Shown here: in pieces, positions 13,110 to 26,544 of the stretch
Numbering within the stretch: the stretch's first letter is position 1
How the letters are laid out: the number at the start of each line of letters is the position of its first letter
Assembly: GCF_020382885.2 (NCBI RefSeq)
Contig: NC_058504.1
Coordinates: forward strand, 6,810,519 to 6,874,518
DNA length: 64,000 bases
Reading direction: 5' to 3'
Source of the DNA: Scatophagus argus
Lineage: Eukaryota; Chordata; Actinopteri; Scatophagidae
The notes under the pieces: generated by a model
Seen by the model: the letters and a program-made list of their open reading frames with translations, nothing else
Told to the model about the DNA's origin: nothing
Databases searched by the model: none
Position numbers and translations under genes: made by a program

Positions 13110-14355
13110 TTGAACATAACATGTTTCTTAATTTGGAAAATAAGAAATGTTCAAATTAAACAAGAATATACTCAACATCAAGGTTGCGACCATAAGAATT
13201 TATTGATCAAACTCATGTCTGACTCACCAAACTCCTGTGCTGCTTTCAGCTTCAGGCCTGACTTCCAGATTTCTCACCACAGCAGACATGAAACACTGAC
13301 ATCATCTTTGTCGTGCCTGTTGTCCGTCAGGGATTTTGCTCTGGCGCGCTTGTCTTTAAAGTTCAGAATCGTAAATCAATCAGAGGGATTTAATCACATG
13401 TTTTCGACCACTGACCTTAGTCACAGAATATAAAGGCAGCATGTCAACAGCATGAATACGAAATGTGTCTCAGAGCGAGAGACGCACATGCAGCATCAGC
13501 GCAGGATCCTCCACATCACAGGATCTTTCTATTTCTTACATTCCCTGTGAAGTCTGAGGAGGAATATACAACAGCAGCTGAAACCCTGACTCGCTGTCCT
13601 TCAGTTCTGGAGATCAAAAGCACTAACCAACAATCCTGAGGAGCCTTGCAGTTTCTTATACATCTGTCACCGTTTTCAGGTGCTCCATGCCTTTCAATCC
13701 CCCACTGAGAACAAGTTTGAGCATTAAAAGTCTCCCCCTGGTGATGGGTGAAAGAAGAAAAGAGGGAGCAAGGACATTGATCTGGTTGTGTAACACGGTG
13801 CAGTTTGCCTCAGGTCAATGAAATTCCATCAGCTTTTCCCCCCTTTGGTCAATATCCATCTGAAGGGTCTCTACAGACATTGTCTTCCCTCAGCCTTCAG
13901 CCAGTTGTGTTCATCTTCAGCCGGCTGCTTTCAGAGAGAGAACAGAATCAGATCGCTACAGGAAAGGTTAAGGGGAGAAAAAACACTTGACGAACATTGC
14001 GTCCTCCAGAGAAAAAAAAACAAAAAACAAAACACAACTGACTGTATTTTTTCTTTCTGCTTTAGAACTGGTTTATTGTAGAAATCTCTGCTCTTATATT
14101 TGTCAGTATAAAGTATTTCTACCTTCAAGGCTAAATACTGGCATGATTATTTTGAATAATAAGAGCACAATAAAGGCTTTTGCTCACACTGATGCTGTAA
14201 AACTGCAGACAGAGGATGACATAAATCCTGACACCACTCACCACGCTCTCTACTTTGTTTATTGTTACTCCCTCTAGTGGTTTCTTGAGCCCCTCAGACT
14301 CAAAGGTGAGACTATTTCAACAATGACAGAATTTATGCTATCTTCAAATCTTATC
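13110..14355. other. Intergenic, no gene seen
   Basis: Only chance frames under 115 codons. No promoter, repeat family or RNA gene is recognised. Confidence 0.45.
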
Positions 14356-14357
14356 TT

Positions 14358-14620
14358 GCTCACTTCGGTGGAAGGGGTCTTCAGATCTTTTGCTTGAGTA
14401 ATCAATACAACAATTTTACTTCAGTTAATTACTGAGGTATCTGTAACAAAAAACAATTAATTTAATTAATTAATTAAAATGCTTCACAAGTATTACGAAT
14501 ACTCATTATGCAGCAGGATGCTCCCTGTGAATGTTTATATTATTGTATAATATATATACAGTATATTTATATAGTATATTTACTGATATATACTGATATA
14601 TTTACTCATTTTCATGTATT
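14358..14620 (+). mobile_element. Second hAT-like AAGTAC-type repeat, decayed
   Basis: Starts GTGGAAGGGGTCTTCAGATC, then TTGCTTGAGTAATCAATAC, and later ACTCATTATGCAGCAGGATG and a TATA-rich palindromic stretch. This order (GGTGGAAGAAGT-like head, TTCAGATC, TACTCATTATGCAG, TATATATA) matches a common fish DNA-transposon-derived repeat. No coding capacity is left. Confidence 0.5.
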
Positions 14621-14624
14621 TATT

Positions 14625-16043
14625 TCATTGAATTAACCAAAAACTGACAATCTGATCTGGTTAATATAGCTGTGAATTGTTTCTGAGTTCTTACTCAATT
14701 GAAAGATTAACTACAACATGATATGTATTAATATCATAACATAAATTATGTTAAAGGGACTTTTTATCCATATAATCCTGTAGCTGTTGGATAAATGTAG
14801 TGGATTAAAAATAGAATTTCCCCCTCATAATTACAGTTCTTGAGTAAGTAATGTGTTGCTTTCTAGTGTCATGTCAGCCTGTCAAAGATGAGAGTGAAAT
14901 GTCAAAACACACGCAGCTTTTTGTTCCTTATTATTGGATAATTAATATCATTAAGCAAAGACACGTATGTAGCAGGACCTCCAGCCAGCATCTCTCCAGC
15001 CTCCATTTTAAAGGTGGTTCTCATCATTCAACTCGGGAGTCAATGAGACTGTTTTGCATATTACCTTGGCAACTGCCTTTTTATCATTAGGCCACTGTTC
15101 AGGATTTCCTTAATAGTAGTTTCATTCTAACCCAGACATTTCGTATGGAAATGTGACTCCTCCCCGCTTTGACAAAATGAGGCTCCCAGCAGAAAGGATT
15201 TTGTTTCTAACTCGAAAACAAGAGCTACATTAACATATCCCGGAGCTGGGAAAAAAAAGAAAAAGAAAAGTTATTTTAAACACCAGACAACAGATCTGGG
15301 CCCGATTTTATTACAGTGGTAGTTCAGCCATGTGAATTTGTAATATGATGTCTTGCTGTAATATCTCTTTCCTTTTTTGTGCTTTTGTTTGCTAAAAATT
15401 AAGGTTTTTATCCTAATGGCAAAACTTGTTTATCTATGCAGCTTTCATACATAAAGAAAACACACCAGACAAAACAAACCTTCATCAACCCAAAGGCAGA
15501 CTGGAGTCCTGTGCCATGTGGCAGCTTGTAAAGATGTTTACTCTTCCATTTCTGCAAGTTGAATTAAAGTCACATATGCAGACATTCAGAAAACTTACCT
15601 AAGTGTCATCTGTACGTTCATGCAAAGGAGGTCAGTTTGGCTTTTCTGACGTTTTTCTTTTTTTATTTATTTATTTATTTATTTGAGGAGCAGACAACAA
15701 AAAGTGGATCTGTGGTGCTGCTGGTGTGTGATAGCAGTGTGAGGGGGCTCTAAGGGGAGCATTAGCCGCTGTCTGGCGTCTGAGAGGGTGAAGGGAAATG
15801 GGAGAGAGGCTTAATGTCTGTCTACTTCTATTTCCCTCTTAATTTCACACACTGTTGAGTCAGCCTATTGACTGACTGCTTATGGCAATACTGGCTATCC
15901 ACAAGCACTGGAAAGGAGGCTGTGCATTTAACTCCTCCTCACTGTTCCATTTCACCACGTAGAACCTCCACTTATTTAATAAGCCGATGTGAGGCCCATT
16001 CTCACCCATCTGCGCGTATGTGCAACCTGCCTCCTACATGATG

Positions 16044-16074
<31 letters not shown>

Positions 16075-16740
16075 ATGCACTTATCAGGTTGTAACTGTGG
16101 GCATCCCCGCAAGACTGTGTGCACGCTACATTTGTGTGAGAGGGAACAGAGTGATCCTACATGCACTCTGAAGGCTCTTAGCACCTTCCTGTCCCATGTG
16201 TGCTCAGCTTTCAAATCAATATTAATTTACTCTTCTTTTTTTCCCTGAAGTTTCCAAACTTTTAAGATTTCACACAGGATCCAGTTTACCAGTAAAGAGA
16301 AACATCATTTTTCCCACCTGCACATAGGTGAAACGTCTAAAAACACTCGTATAGGCTCAATAAGCTTCAAAGTCTCCTGTATAAGCCAGTCTGTGTGGCT
16401 GTATTATGGGCTCAGAGAAACCTGATGTGTTTTAGTATTTAGAAGGAAATTACTTTACCTATCTTATACAGTTGTGGCAATTGTGGTTAATGCTAGTTTT
16501 CACTCACCATCACTCATACCTCTGCCATCAGTGTATTAATCTGCATGTGAATCAATGACATATACCAATAAAGTCAACGTGTCTCCAGTTTCTCCCGCTG
16601 TACAAAAGTAAAGCCAAAATATCTGAGACACAGGTGCTGCCATCTTGTGCTGATGGTGTCATTCGGTGCCTGGGACAGCACATAAGTGATTGCATAGGCA
16701 TAGGCTGTACAACACTTTTAATAATCAGTAGAGTTGTCAC
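14625..16740. other. Intergenic, no gene seen; two simple repeats
   Basis: Contains a (TTTA)n stretch at 15660-15685 and a (GT)n run at 16044-16071 (about 14 units). No protein-coding or RNA gene signal is recognised. The 15820-15900 segment (TTGAGTCAGCCTATTGACTGACTGC) is unrepeated and of regulatory texture, without further support. Confidence 0.45.
16044..16071. repeat. (GT)n microsatellite
   Basis: About 14 uninterrupted GT units. Confidence 0.95.
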
Positions 16741-16744
16741 AAAG

Positions 16745-17190
16745 TGACAATGCAGAGTCAAAAAACGGGCAGGCAGGCAGAGGTCCAAAATAATGTTCTT
16801 TTATTTCAACAAAAGAAACTCAAAGCCAACACAATCTTACTGTGACTCTTGGATCAAAAAATTAACAAAATGCTGTGGCATGACAAGACAAGAATTTCCT
16901 GGCATAGCAAACACAGAGATAATACAACACACAGGACACCAGTGACAGGGAAGACGAGGACTAAATAGACGACATAACAGGACACAGGTGAAACACATCA
17001 AGGGAGGACAAAACAATCAGGTTAAACAAAAGCAAAGCTACATGAAATAGAGACACACAGGGGAAGTGACGCTTTCAAAATAAAACAGGACATGACAAAA
17101 ACCTTGAACATAACACATGGAAACACATGACACACATGAAACATGACGCATGGACTCAAAAACCAAATGACAGAAGTCCAGGGCGTGACA
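16745..17190 (-). mobile_element. Dispersed repeat, LTR-like, old
   Basis: On the minus strand the block starts TGTCACGCCCTGGACTTCTG and runs through many CATGTGT/TCATGTT words, CTATTTAGTCCTCG and CACCTGTGTCCTG. I recognise this texture as a high-copy fish repeat whose ends resemble a solo LTR starting TGTCACGCC. The other boundary near 16745, just beyond a GGCAGGCAGGCAGAGG word, is unclear. There is no ORF of note. The class is tentative. Confidence 0.45.
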
Positions 17191-17194
17191 AGAG

Positions 17195-20100
17195 TAGAAA
17201 AGCGCCATACAACCAGTTATAAACAGCATCAGTTGATAAACAACACATAACACAATATTTCACGCCTAACAAGACCACAGCTATATGTCCATAGGCAGCA
17301 GTAGGACAGTATTGTGTATATGGCTTACTAAACACAAAAAAGACAAAAGTGCTAAAAACACGCAGCTTTTGATGTAGCAGGACCTCCAGATTTGTCACTT
17401 CTGGCTTCGGATGTCAGGAAACAACTGGGAAAATGACTGATGAGATCAAATCGAATGCAGCGTCAATCCAGGGGGAACATTTCATTATTTACTTGCTGTC
17501 AGACTTAAAGAAGAGTGTTTAAAATAATTAAATCAAATTTAGAAAGCTTCTGGGGTCTTGCTTCCACAAAACTTGTCTTGTCAGAGGTACACATTTAGTA
17601 TAATCCATAGGCAGAATGGTCTAAACGAGCATAAGACCTGCTTTGAAAAATACTTGAAGTCGATGGAGTAAAGCTTTCTGTAAGTGTCAGCAAAGCAGAA
17701 ATTAGACATAATCCTGGTCAGCAAGGAGCCACAATGTTTCAAAAATTTGTTGTCCTTTAATACTGTGAACCTTATCTCCTTCAATCTGCAAACTGATCTT
17801 TCCTCAAATCAAAGGCCGAACAATTCTTGGGAAAGAAATTCAATAAAACACCACAGACAGTAATTCAGGTCTGTCTGCAGTGGAACAGCAGCGTATACTG
17901 AAATTGGTCTTCTTTTCTAGGTCACAGGAATGAATAAGGTAAATCACCAACTTGTAATCTGGCTGCTGTCACCTTGCTCCACGACTAAAGGCCCTTATCA
18001 GCGACGACAGTGCCGGAGCCATTTTGTTTGCAGGGTGTAAATAACGTTACATTGGTCATGAAGCAAGATAAGGTGTTTCATGAAATGTGAGCCACCTTAA
18101 CAGATTTTGACAGGTTGCTGATATTCCGTGGAGTTGATTTGGTTCGAAGGAGGAGAACATCGGTAATAAGATACAGGAATATGTGCAGAGCAGAGATATC
18201 AGCTCGAAATGGGTCTGTGCATTTTCCCTGATGATGCAGAGGGTGTCATCGGTATTGTGGCGTGGATGTGTGAAAGCAGGGAGAAAAGAGAACAGTGCAT
18301 TTATTTATATAAGAGAGCAAGTAATATGCGTAATCTAACGACAAGAATGTTATTGCCAGAGAATTCAAAAGAGAAGGAGAATGAAAAGAAACAGTTGATT
18401 TCACATGTTTGGAGGAACAGGTCCCTTTGGCAGCAAACTCGCTGTGTTTGTCCACTCCCTTCTCTTCATAATAAACCTCTGGTGTTACAGGCTCTGCGAA
18501 GGAAGCTTCTAGCAATAGGCTTCTTTAACAGGAGAGACAGCCACATCTGTCCCTGTGATTTGTTATTCAGTGAACTGCATCTCTGGAGAAATGGATTTAC
18601 TGGTGTGCCCTCTGCAGAGGAATGAAGGTCAACCCCTACGTTGGAGATGCCATGTGCAGCTCAATGCAATTGTTATTACGCAGCTTTGAGAAAAGCGGGC
18701 AGAAAAACACTCATACCCACTTGAAATTCCAGTGATGAAGAGAGATGAAAAGAGGGGTGGAGGGATTAAGAGGGCAGAGGCAGAGCCAGTACTGTAGTTT
18801 CTTTCTGTTGCAGCATTGCTTTCCTCCACGTGCTGCTACAGCCTTCTGCTGTTTAGAGGAGAAATAAGTCTAGCTGCTGTCAAGCTGCACACATTCCTGT
18901 TTGTTCAAGTAGCTGGGAGAAAAATGACTGTGGATGTAATAGGCCTCAGTGAGAGTGACAGTACATATGGCCGACTGCGAGCTGCTGAACAGTAGTATGA
19001 CTGAAATGTTGCTAAAAGCAATAGTGTGTGATGCAACGGTCAATACCACACTGATCTGTAAACAAACGATTTTTGTACAGATTAAAGAAACAACATCTAG
19101 ATGTTAATTATTTAGCATGCACAAACCCTGAAATAATAACATTTTTTATCTCTCTGTGGAAATGAACAAATCATACAAAACTGGATTGCACACTGCACAA
19201 ACCAGCCTATAACAACCTACAAACTACTGTGGGTTTTCAACTCTCAACTCAAAGGAATCAGTGAAGCCAATCAGTAACAGCTAAACTAAACCCAAAACGC
19301 TATGTCCACTCTGACGTCTAGCATCCTCCACTAATGCTAATGCTAATAATAATAATAACACTGGCAATAATCTGCCGTACACTAAACTATGGTTGCGCGG
19401 GTAGTTGGGCCTTTAGTCTCTGCATGAGGTGCACACTCCTGTATCTAAACTGGGCAGTAAGCCATGTTTAATTGGCCAAATAGGCTATGGCTCTCTGTAT
19501 GACACGTTTAAAATGATAATGTAACGCTAAAGCAGATTAGCTACATTAGCTCGTCCATATCCCAAACTTTTCGCAGAACTAGACTAGCTGTTTCGCCCTG
19601 CTTCCAGTCTCCATACCAAGCTCAGCCAACTGTTTGCTAGCTTAAGTTTCATATTTAGCATACTGACATGAAAGTGATGTTCTTCTCATCTAATTTACTG
19701 GTAGAAACCAAGTATTATTTTCCCAGATGTTGAACTCTTTTTAAGTGAAGTTTCTTTCCTCATAAACAAGCAGAAATAAAAATAAGAGCACACTGATGTC
19801 TCAGTTTGATGTAATAATTTCATCGCCTTGCGCAGAACAGTTTCGAAAATGTAGGACAGGATTTTGCATGGAAAACTTGACTGTGCAGTGAGCTTCAAAA
19901 ACCTCCTCAGCTTCTCATGTGCAGATGAAGCCATTGTAGCACTGCCAATGTTTTTTATATGATTGCTGCACTGTTGCTACGCTTCTCCTTCAGTCCCGAG
20001 AGGAACAGTTTGGAAACTCTTGAAGTATGAATCCAGGAGAGATGGAAGATGCAGTAAGTTAAAGTTTCTCAAATGGCACGAATGTTATTTTCAGACACAT

Positions 20101-23100
20101 TGAAAAACAGATTCAATTTAGTCAATATCATTTTAGAATTTTTATATTCAGCAAAAGAAATATTCAGAGTACACGTACAAATAATGTTATGGTTTTGTTA
20201 TCAGATTTAACATAGTTGTCTTTTGAGGAAACTGTATCTGTGGTGCGCATTTAGCATCTTCTCAACCTCCGTTTCTGTTTTGGTTCATAAATTTTCTCCA
20301 GCCTGTACTGAAATATTTTCCTCTGGGAAAAGGTAGCTTCAGGCTATATCCTGATCGATCTCATTGTTTTCTGCCTCACGGGGTTGCTTATCCTCGGTGA
20401 AAGAAAGCTGTATTGAATTTATACAGTATGTGACCAAAATAACTTTGACACATACATTCATAAAGCTGTATGTTGGTAAGCTTTTGACTCCTTTCATGTC
20501 CTGCTAGAGGTCTTAATGCTCGTGAATACAGCTGAGCTTTGTTTGTCTAAAATGACTACTACATCATGTTATGGATTATCAATTTATTTTATCTGAAAGA
20601 TTTCCCATTGAAGAAAACATTTTGACGAAAATGCGAGAAAGGTCATGGCTCAAGTTAATACTACAATACTGATTCCACTTTTCACATTTAAGAACACATC
20701 GTTCATCTGCACATCTCACAAAGACTATTTTAATTAATACTAAAGGTTAGTTACTTGTTAATGGAAGAAGAGAGGTGGGTCACGTCTTTTTTCCCCATTT
20801 TCATCATCAAGTGTTTATTTGTACCACAAGAGGCTTCAGTGAACAAAATAACTGCAACACTGCAACCTCTCCAGTTTAAAACTCTACAGACGAAATACAG
20901 AACCTGCTTTAAAGTTGACAAAGTCTTTCTCTCTCTTTGAGGCTGACCATCTTTGTATGGGAGGAGTTGGGTGTGTGTGGGTTTTAAAGGAAGGAAAACC
21001 TCACACAGTCACAGCTTGTTCAGAGGGGGTCTCTAAACTCACAGGTGGAGTCACAGCTGCTCCATTTTAAAAACCACTGACACACACTTTGTTGATAAAA
21101 TTCTTTCAATAAAACATTTAATGTTGGGTACTAGATCACCTGAGACCATCACTGTTTTCTATCACACTGAGAAGGCAACAAAAACACAGAAAAAATATAA
21201 CTTGCAGCAGTTTAACCACAGACACAATTCATTTTATTTGTTTTCTTCGGTGTATGTGTATTCTGTGTCGATTTTATTATTGTTCAAAATACAAACAAAC
21301 ATTCTTTAGTTATATTTGAGTAAGTAAGATAATTCCATCCAAAAATCCAATAATAAAATATATTCATGAATAAATATAAACCAGAGAAGATGAGCAGACA
21401 ATAACCTGGTGGTTCAAATTATTAAAGTGAAATGAGACTCTGTAACTCAGAAACTTCAAAAACTTTGTGAGAAATTTTGAATAGCATTGCGAGAAGCTGT
21501 CATTTCCTCTGAGATTTCCTGTATAAACTACCCACAAACATAATAAACATACCATTTAAAGCATGAAGAAATGTAGAAAAGAGTGAAATAAGTACACAGC
21601 CCTAATCAGAGCATGATCCCCCATCACACGCTACATAATGAAAACCACAGTTCACAGAATTAAATACAGCTCCTTTCATACTGAAAATGGTTTTCATTTG
21701 AACTAAATACAGACAAACTGAAGGAAGCGAATACTACAGGAAAAGGATGTTGCATTCTGTTTCTCAGAAACACAAATTCTGGAGAAAATTTTTCTTTCAA
21801 ATATCCTATGAGAAGACATTATTAGTTGGTTAAGTGATACTTAACATTGTGATATTCTTATGTTGTTACTGTCAACACATCCTGCAAAAAGACCAAGATC
21901 CAACAATGAATTAATCTGATGAACAAGTGAGTCTGACTACTTCTTTAGCACCATATGAACATTGTTATCCCATAAAACACTCCAGTTAGCCACACTGTTG
22001 TACTGGGTTACATGTTCTTTCACAATGACAAACATGGTCGTTGTAATTTATTCAGAGTCAAACCCACGTTCGTCATCCTGCTGCTGTAAATCTTCCAAAG
22101 TGTACTAAATGTGTATTCATCCACACCAGAAAATAGTTCCCAACAAATGTGCTATTTCACTTGTGGAGAACTACAGTTCCCAGCTGTTTTAAGAACTTTG
22201 CTTTTGCTTAGCTGAGCAACATGTTTTGAAATCCAAAGTCTTAATTTAGATCAAAATCACAAAGTTCAGGAAGAGCAACCAGCAAAAAAATCTTTCTTCA
22301 GACAGGCACTAGATATCACGTGTGCAGAATACAGAGAATAGACCAAATTTACTACAGTAAAATTACAGTACAATTATAGGAGAGTTACAATAACGGTTTC
22401 TCAAGATCCCTATATTTATACATGTTTAGCACTTCATTTACCTAATATTGTCATTCTATTTGTCCATGTGACTCATTAACACTTTGAGTTAAGCTGTCGG
22501 ACTCTGGATTTTATTAATAAAACTGACTTTACTTTGCTTGACTTGGATTGGACTTGTGGCACATCTAAGGTTAAAAAAAATCGTGTCATCCGACATCATC
22601 AATAGTAATCAATACAGTAGGATTTGTTGTAATATGACCAGGCAATAACCTGCATATAAAGATTTTACAATAGGATTCACTGTATTTTAATTTATTGATA
22701 GTATTACATTCTCAGATTATCAATATTACAAGCAGCCAATAAACTGTAACACGAACATCCTCTGCATGTGGTCATAAATAATTTGCTTAGGTAGCATATT
22801 TCCTGTTAGCAACAGTGATAAATGTTAATCCCTAATTGAAGCCGTGGGCCCCTTTCTGCAGAGGCTCTTCTGGTGGTTTTTACACTCTGGCTGGGATCAA
22901 GTCATTATAGTCATCACACAGTCAATTAATTTTCATTCTCTGCCCCGTCGTGTCCTTTAAACCACTTGAACCTCATGAGCAGGCCATAACACATTGAGTT
23001 CCGTGGATCATATGAATGGAGTGGCTGTCGGACTCAGACACTGTAGGCAATGAGAATGAAATAGGCTCCACCTGCTTGAAGTTAATGGGGATGGATTGTG

Positions 23101-26100
23101 TCCATGGTGATGTAGAGCCACATTTACTGGAGGCCACAGCCGGGGCGAGGACCTGAACTGTGAGCCCACTGAAGTGCAGCAGCACAGGGAGACTGATGCC
23201 TGTTCTCCCAACAGGCTATTACACATGCGACCGGACCAGAGGTGGCCAGGAAAATGAGGACCAGGATTCAATGGTCCAGAGGTTGCAGTAATTAGACTTG
23301 ACCATGCTGCAACTCATCCATTATTCCTGGTCCCACTGTTGCTCATTTGGAATAGCTAAAGCTTCGCCTTGGTGGCGCTCAGTTCTGAGTGTGTCTGTGT
23401 GGCTCTTCTTGGAGCCTCTCGGGTTTTAGCCCTTTAACTAATTACTGTTATTTGTCCAGAGGGTGAACCTAATGTGACTACTGCAGTTTCTGCAAAGCGT
23501 TCTGAAGATGTAACTTATCTTGGCTTGTATTTACCTGCGTCACAATGCACGCTGCCTTCTGCACAGCCATGTAGAAAGAACATAATTCCTATGTGAAACT
23601 GCTCACAACAAGGTCTGTGGACTACGTTGTGTAACCAGGTCATGATTTCTGGAAAGAGACGATGCTGTTTTTCTTGTTTTGTTTTGTTTTGTTTTAGTGT
23701 GTTGTTTTGTCTTGTTTTAGTGCTTTGAGTGGCATCTATTTATATTTTAATCAGAAGGCAGACATCTTTGAGCATAAAAAATACAATACAGAATGGGGCT
23801 GCGTGAATGTATTGCAGCTTCTAAAGAGCATGAAAGAAAAACTTGTGTTCTTACTAGTTAAATAACAGACATGGCAATTGGAAGCAAAGCAAGTATTCTA
23901 CGAGCACATGCAAAGTCAAACTGGATTTTTAAAAATAGCAGAAGATAAAAGCAAAATGGGAATCAGACAAACGTCTAATTTTATGGCTATTAAACACAAC
24001 TGACAAAACTACAGAATCTTTGTAATTTTCAGGGAAGAACAATGTGTTTACTGGTTTTATTTTAACATCAAACATGCTGATGGTGTCATTATTCCTAACC
24101 ACAGGCCGATGGAACATAGATGAGAGCTGTACATCTGTTTGCCAGCTGCATCACATCAATAGAAAATTAATGCATGGGATACGACTGCTGGTGCTTTGCA
24201 ATCTCGATTTTTATCCATTTAAAAAAGAACAACAACAACAACAATAAAAGTTAGATGAACCTGCAAGATGTACGATCTCACTGTTGGACAGAGCTGCCTA
24301 CGCTCAACAAAAATCTATAACTTGAAACACAAAAAACTGATGATGTATTAGAGCTCCTTCTGAATGTGTCAAACAATAGACTATTGTACGTAAACTTGCC
24401 ACCCAAGGAACAGTGATTACCTTGAGCCACAACTTAACCTTGCGCGAGCACACATACAATGTAAGCGCCAGGAGAGCAGTTCTCATCGGACTGCATCAGA
24501 GCTACCTTTTGGGACCAGTATCCAGATTATATACATCCATGGCACAGTCTCATAGAGCTGCTAGGCTACATGTAGAACAAGATAAAGAACTTCTTCTTGT
24601 AAATCGTGTTACACATGGAGCCAATCAAACTTTGAATCACCAGTATGTGTGAACCTTAAATGGACCCACATTCGGTTTTTATATTAACCTACAAGACAGT
24701 AAACACCTCCACATTAGCATTAGCAGCCTGTGTTATTGACTTGAATAAGGCTAAATAAGATGCTGGGCTGGTGATGATTTGAATGTGCCTTCTGGGTGTG
24801 GTGAAGTGTAGCTTGTAGCCTGCTAACAAGCAGCATGCTAGCTCTCAGCTCATTAACCCTGGCTTCTCTCACTCAGACACACATCTTCGTGAGACTCACA
24901 CCACAGCAGGGGGGGAATGACTGGGATAAATAAGGAATAATCAAGGAATCGTTCTGGCTGCGAGTTGACCTGAATATAGGCCTCCTTGCTGTCAGTGTGG
25001 CTCTGTCGACACACTGCTACCATTATAATGAATGGAGCAGTGTACAGAGGGGACTGAGAGAGAGACATACAGCACAATCACACTAATGCTTGGGGAGGAG
25101 GAGGACACTCTTTCGTGGTTGGGTTCATACAGAAGCTTGTTTCAGAGCAACCTTTGCATGCTGTGACATTTACCTCCCGTCTATATTTGGAGCAACATCA
25201 TTTGCAAGACAAACAATATGAATTTTAGTTTTTATAAATCTATGAATAAGACAATCAGCGAGTAGGCAGTTGTGGTTGATTGTAGAGGATAATAGGTAGG
25301 TAGAGGATAATACAACCCCCCCAAACATCCACACTCATAGCTGACTTAGTTTCTATGCAGCTAACATGAAACCAACCAGATGAGAGAAACAATAAACAAT
25401 GATACCTTAGAGGAGGAGAAAAAATAGATTTCCATTGTGACCCTTCAAGCTGTCAGTAATGATGTGGCTAAACCTCACCTACATGCTTCTTCTGCTAATA
25501 AAACATACACGTTTCCCTTTCTTTACACCTCTCCTCGTCACAAACTTAATTTCAAGATGATGGAGGGTGGCTCTTCACAAAGTTCACAAAGCCATGACAG
25601 TGCTGCAGTATCAGATCAGGTATCTTTCTCAATGAGGATAATATTTCATGTACAGGACATTCGTTTTCTGGTCAACTTCAGCTGTGAGCTACCGCCGGTC
25701 TTTGTCCATCCATCATCTCCTGACCTTCAGCACAGTGCCCTGACGGCTGCCCGGGGCACAGGGAGAGTGACTAATGTCGTCTCAGCCGCCACCTCCCTGC
25801 ACCAAAGGGCCCTGATATCCGTCCAGTATTATCCGACCCTGGCGTCTACAGATTTCTATCACTGCTCCCAGCTTTAATTATTCACACTGCTGAATCACAC
25901 TCTCACCAGAGAGATAGCCAGACTGACGAGACTGCCTGCCCTCTCCCTCTCTCTGATCTTATCTGGCTGGCTGTATGACACTATCTCATCCTTCTCTTAG
26001 AGGGTGTAGATTAAAAAAGACAACTGCTGGGCTCACCAGTGATCAAGTATACAATGAGTAAAGCGTTATCGTCACCTCTGCACAACGGCCTAAGCTCGTC

Positions 26101-26140
26101 TTCTGAAGTGCACGATGAAGTCATGTCATCTTCAAGCTAG
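17195..26140. other. Gene-poor stretch, no gene seen
   Basis: About 9 kb without a recognisable exon. The longest frames (138 codons at 18209-18625 and 146 codons at 25437-25877, both +) have no domain or splice partner. Small items: a (TTTTG)n run at about 23675-23697, a CAACAACAA run at about 24229-24243, and a mid-GC segment at 25680-26000 with GATA-type words (TCTTATCTGG, CACTATCTCATC). The segment 22820-22950 is unrepeated and has A/T motif clusters (CCTAATTGAAG, GTCAATTAATTTTC). The 5' exons of clnk were looked for here and not found. Confidence 0.45.
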
Positions 26141-26144
26141 AACA

Positions 26145-26332
26145 AAACTTTTCCTTCCTGCTGTTCCCTTCAGGGGTCGCCACAGTGACTCATCTCTTTC
26201 CATCTCGCCCTATCCTCTGTATCCTCTCCCCTCACCAGCTACCTTCATGTCCTCCTTCACCACATCCATAAACCTCCTCTTTGGTCTTCCTCTAGATCTC
26301 ATGACTGGCAGCTCTGACATCAGCATCCTTCG
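26145..26332 (+). mobile_element. LINE-derived fragment
   Basis: Words such as CCCTTCAGGGGTCGCCACAG, CATCTCGCCCTATCCTCTG, TTCATGTCCTCCTTCACCAC, ATCCATAAACCTCCTCTTTG and GGTCTTCCTCTAGATCTC form a segment I know as a high-copy non-LTR element fragment in fish genomes. Its reading frame is not intact here. The strand label follows the direction of these words and may be the antisense of the element. Confidence 0.6.
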
Positions 26333-26350
26333 AGTTTGAAAGCAGTGCAA

Positions 26351-26520
26351 CAAAGCAGTGCAACACAATTATCCCTTTCACACCTGAAAACAAAGCCCTC
26401 ATCATGCAGTGATTGGTCAGGTGTGGAGAGGTGTGAAGACGGGCATCTTTTCTCATTTTTTACACAATTACTTCCTTTTGTATACATGTACAAAGCGGTG
26501 CAACACAATTATCCCTTTCA
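26351..26520. repeat. 30-bp direct repeat pair, 140 bp apart
   Basis: A 30-base block starting CAAAGCAGTGCAACACAATT at 26351-26380 recurs at 26491-26520 with one mismatch (AGCAG to AGCGG). The 110 bases between are unique. It could be a segmental duplication remnant or the ends of a small element. Confidence 0.85.
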
Positions 26521-26544
26521 TACTGGACAAAAATAAAATTCATG

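Noticed and set aside
18209..18625. 138-codon plus-strand frame
   Set aside because: No recognisable domain, no splice partners, no poly(A) signal suited to a gene, and composition like random translation. Treated as chance.
25437..25877. 146-codon plus-strand frame
   Set aside because: Longest frame in the gene desert, but no similarity or motif is recognised. Length is within chance for 26 kb of mixed sequence.
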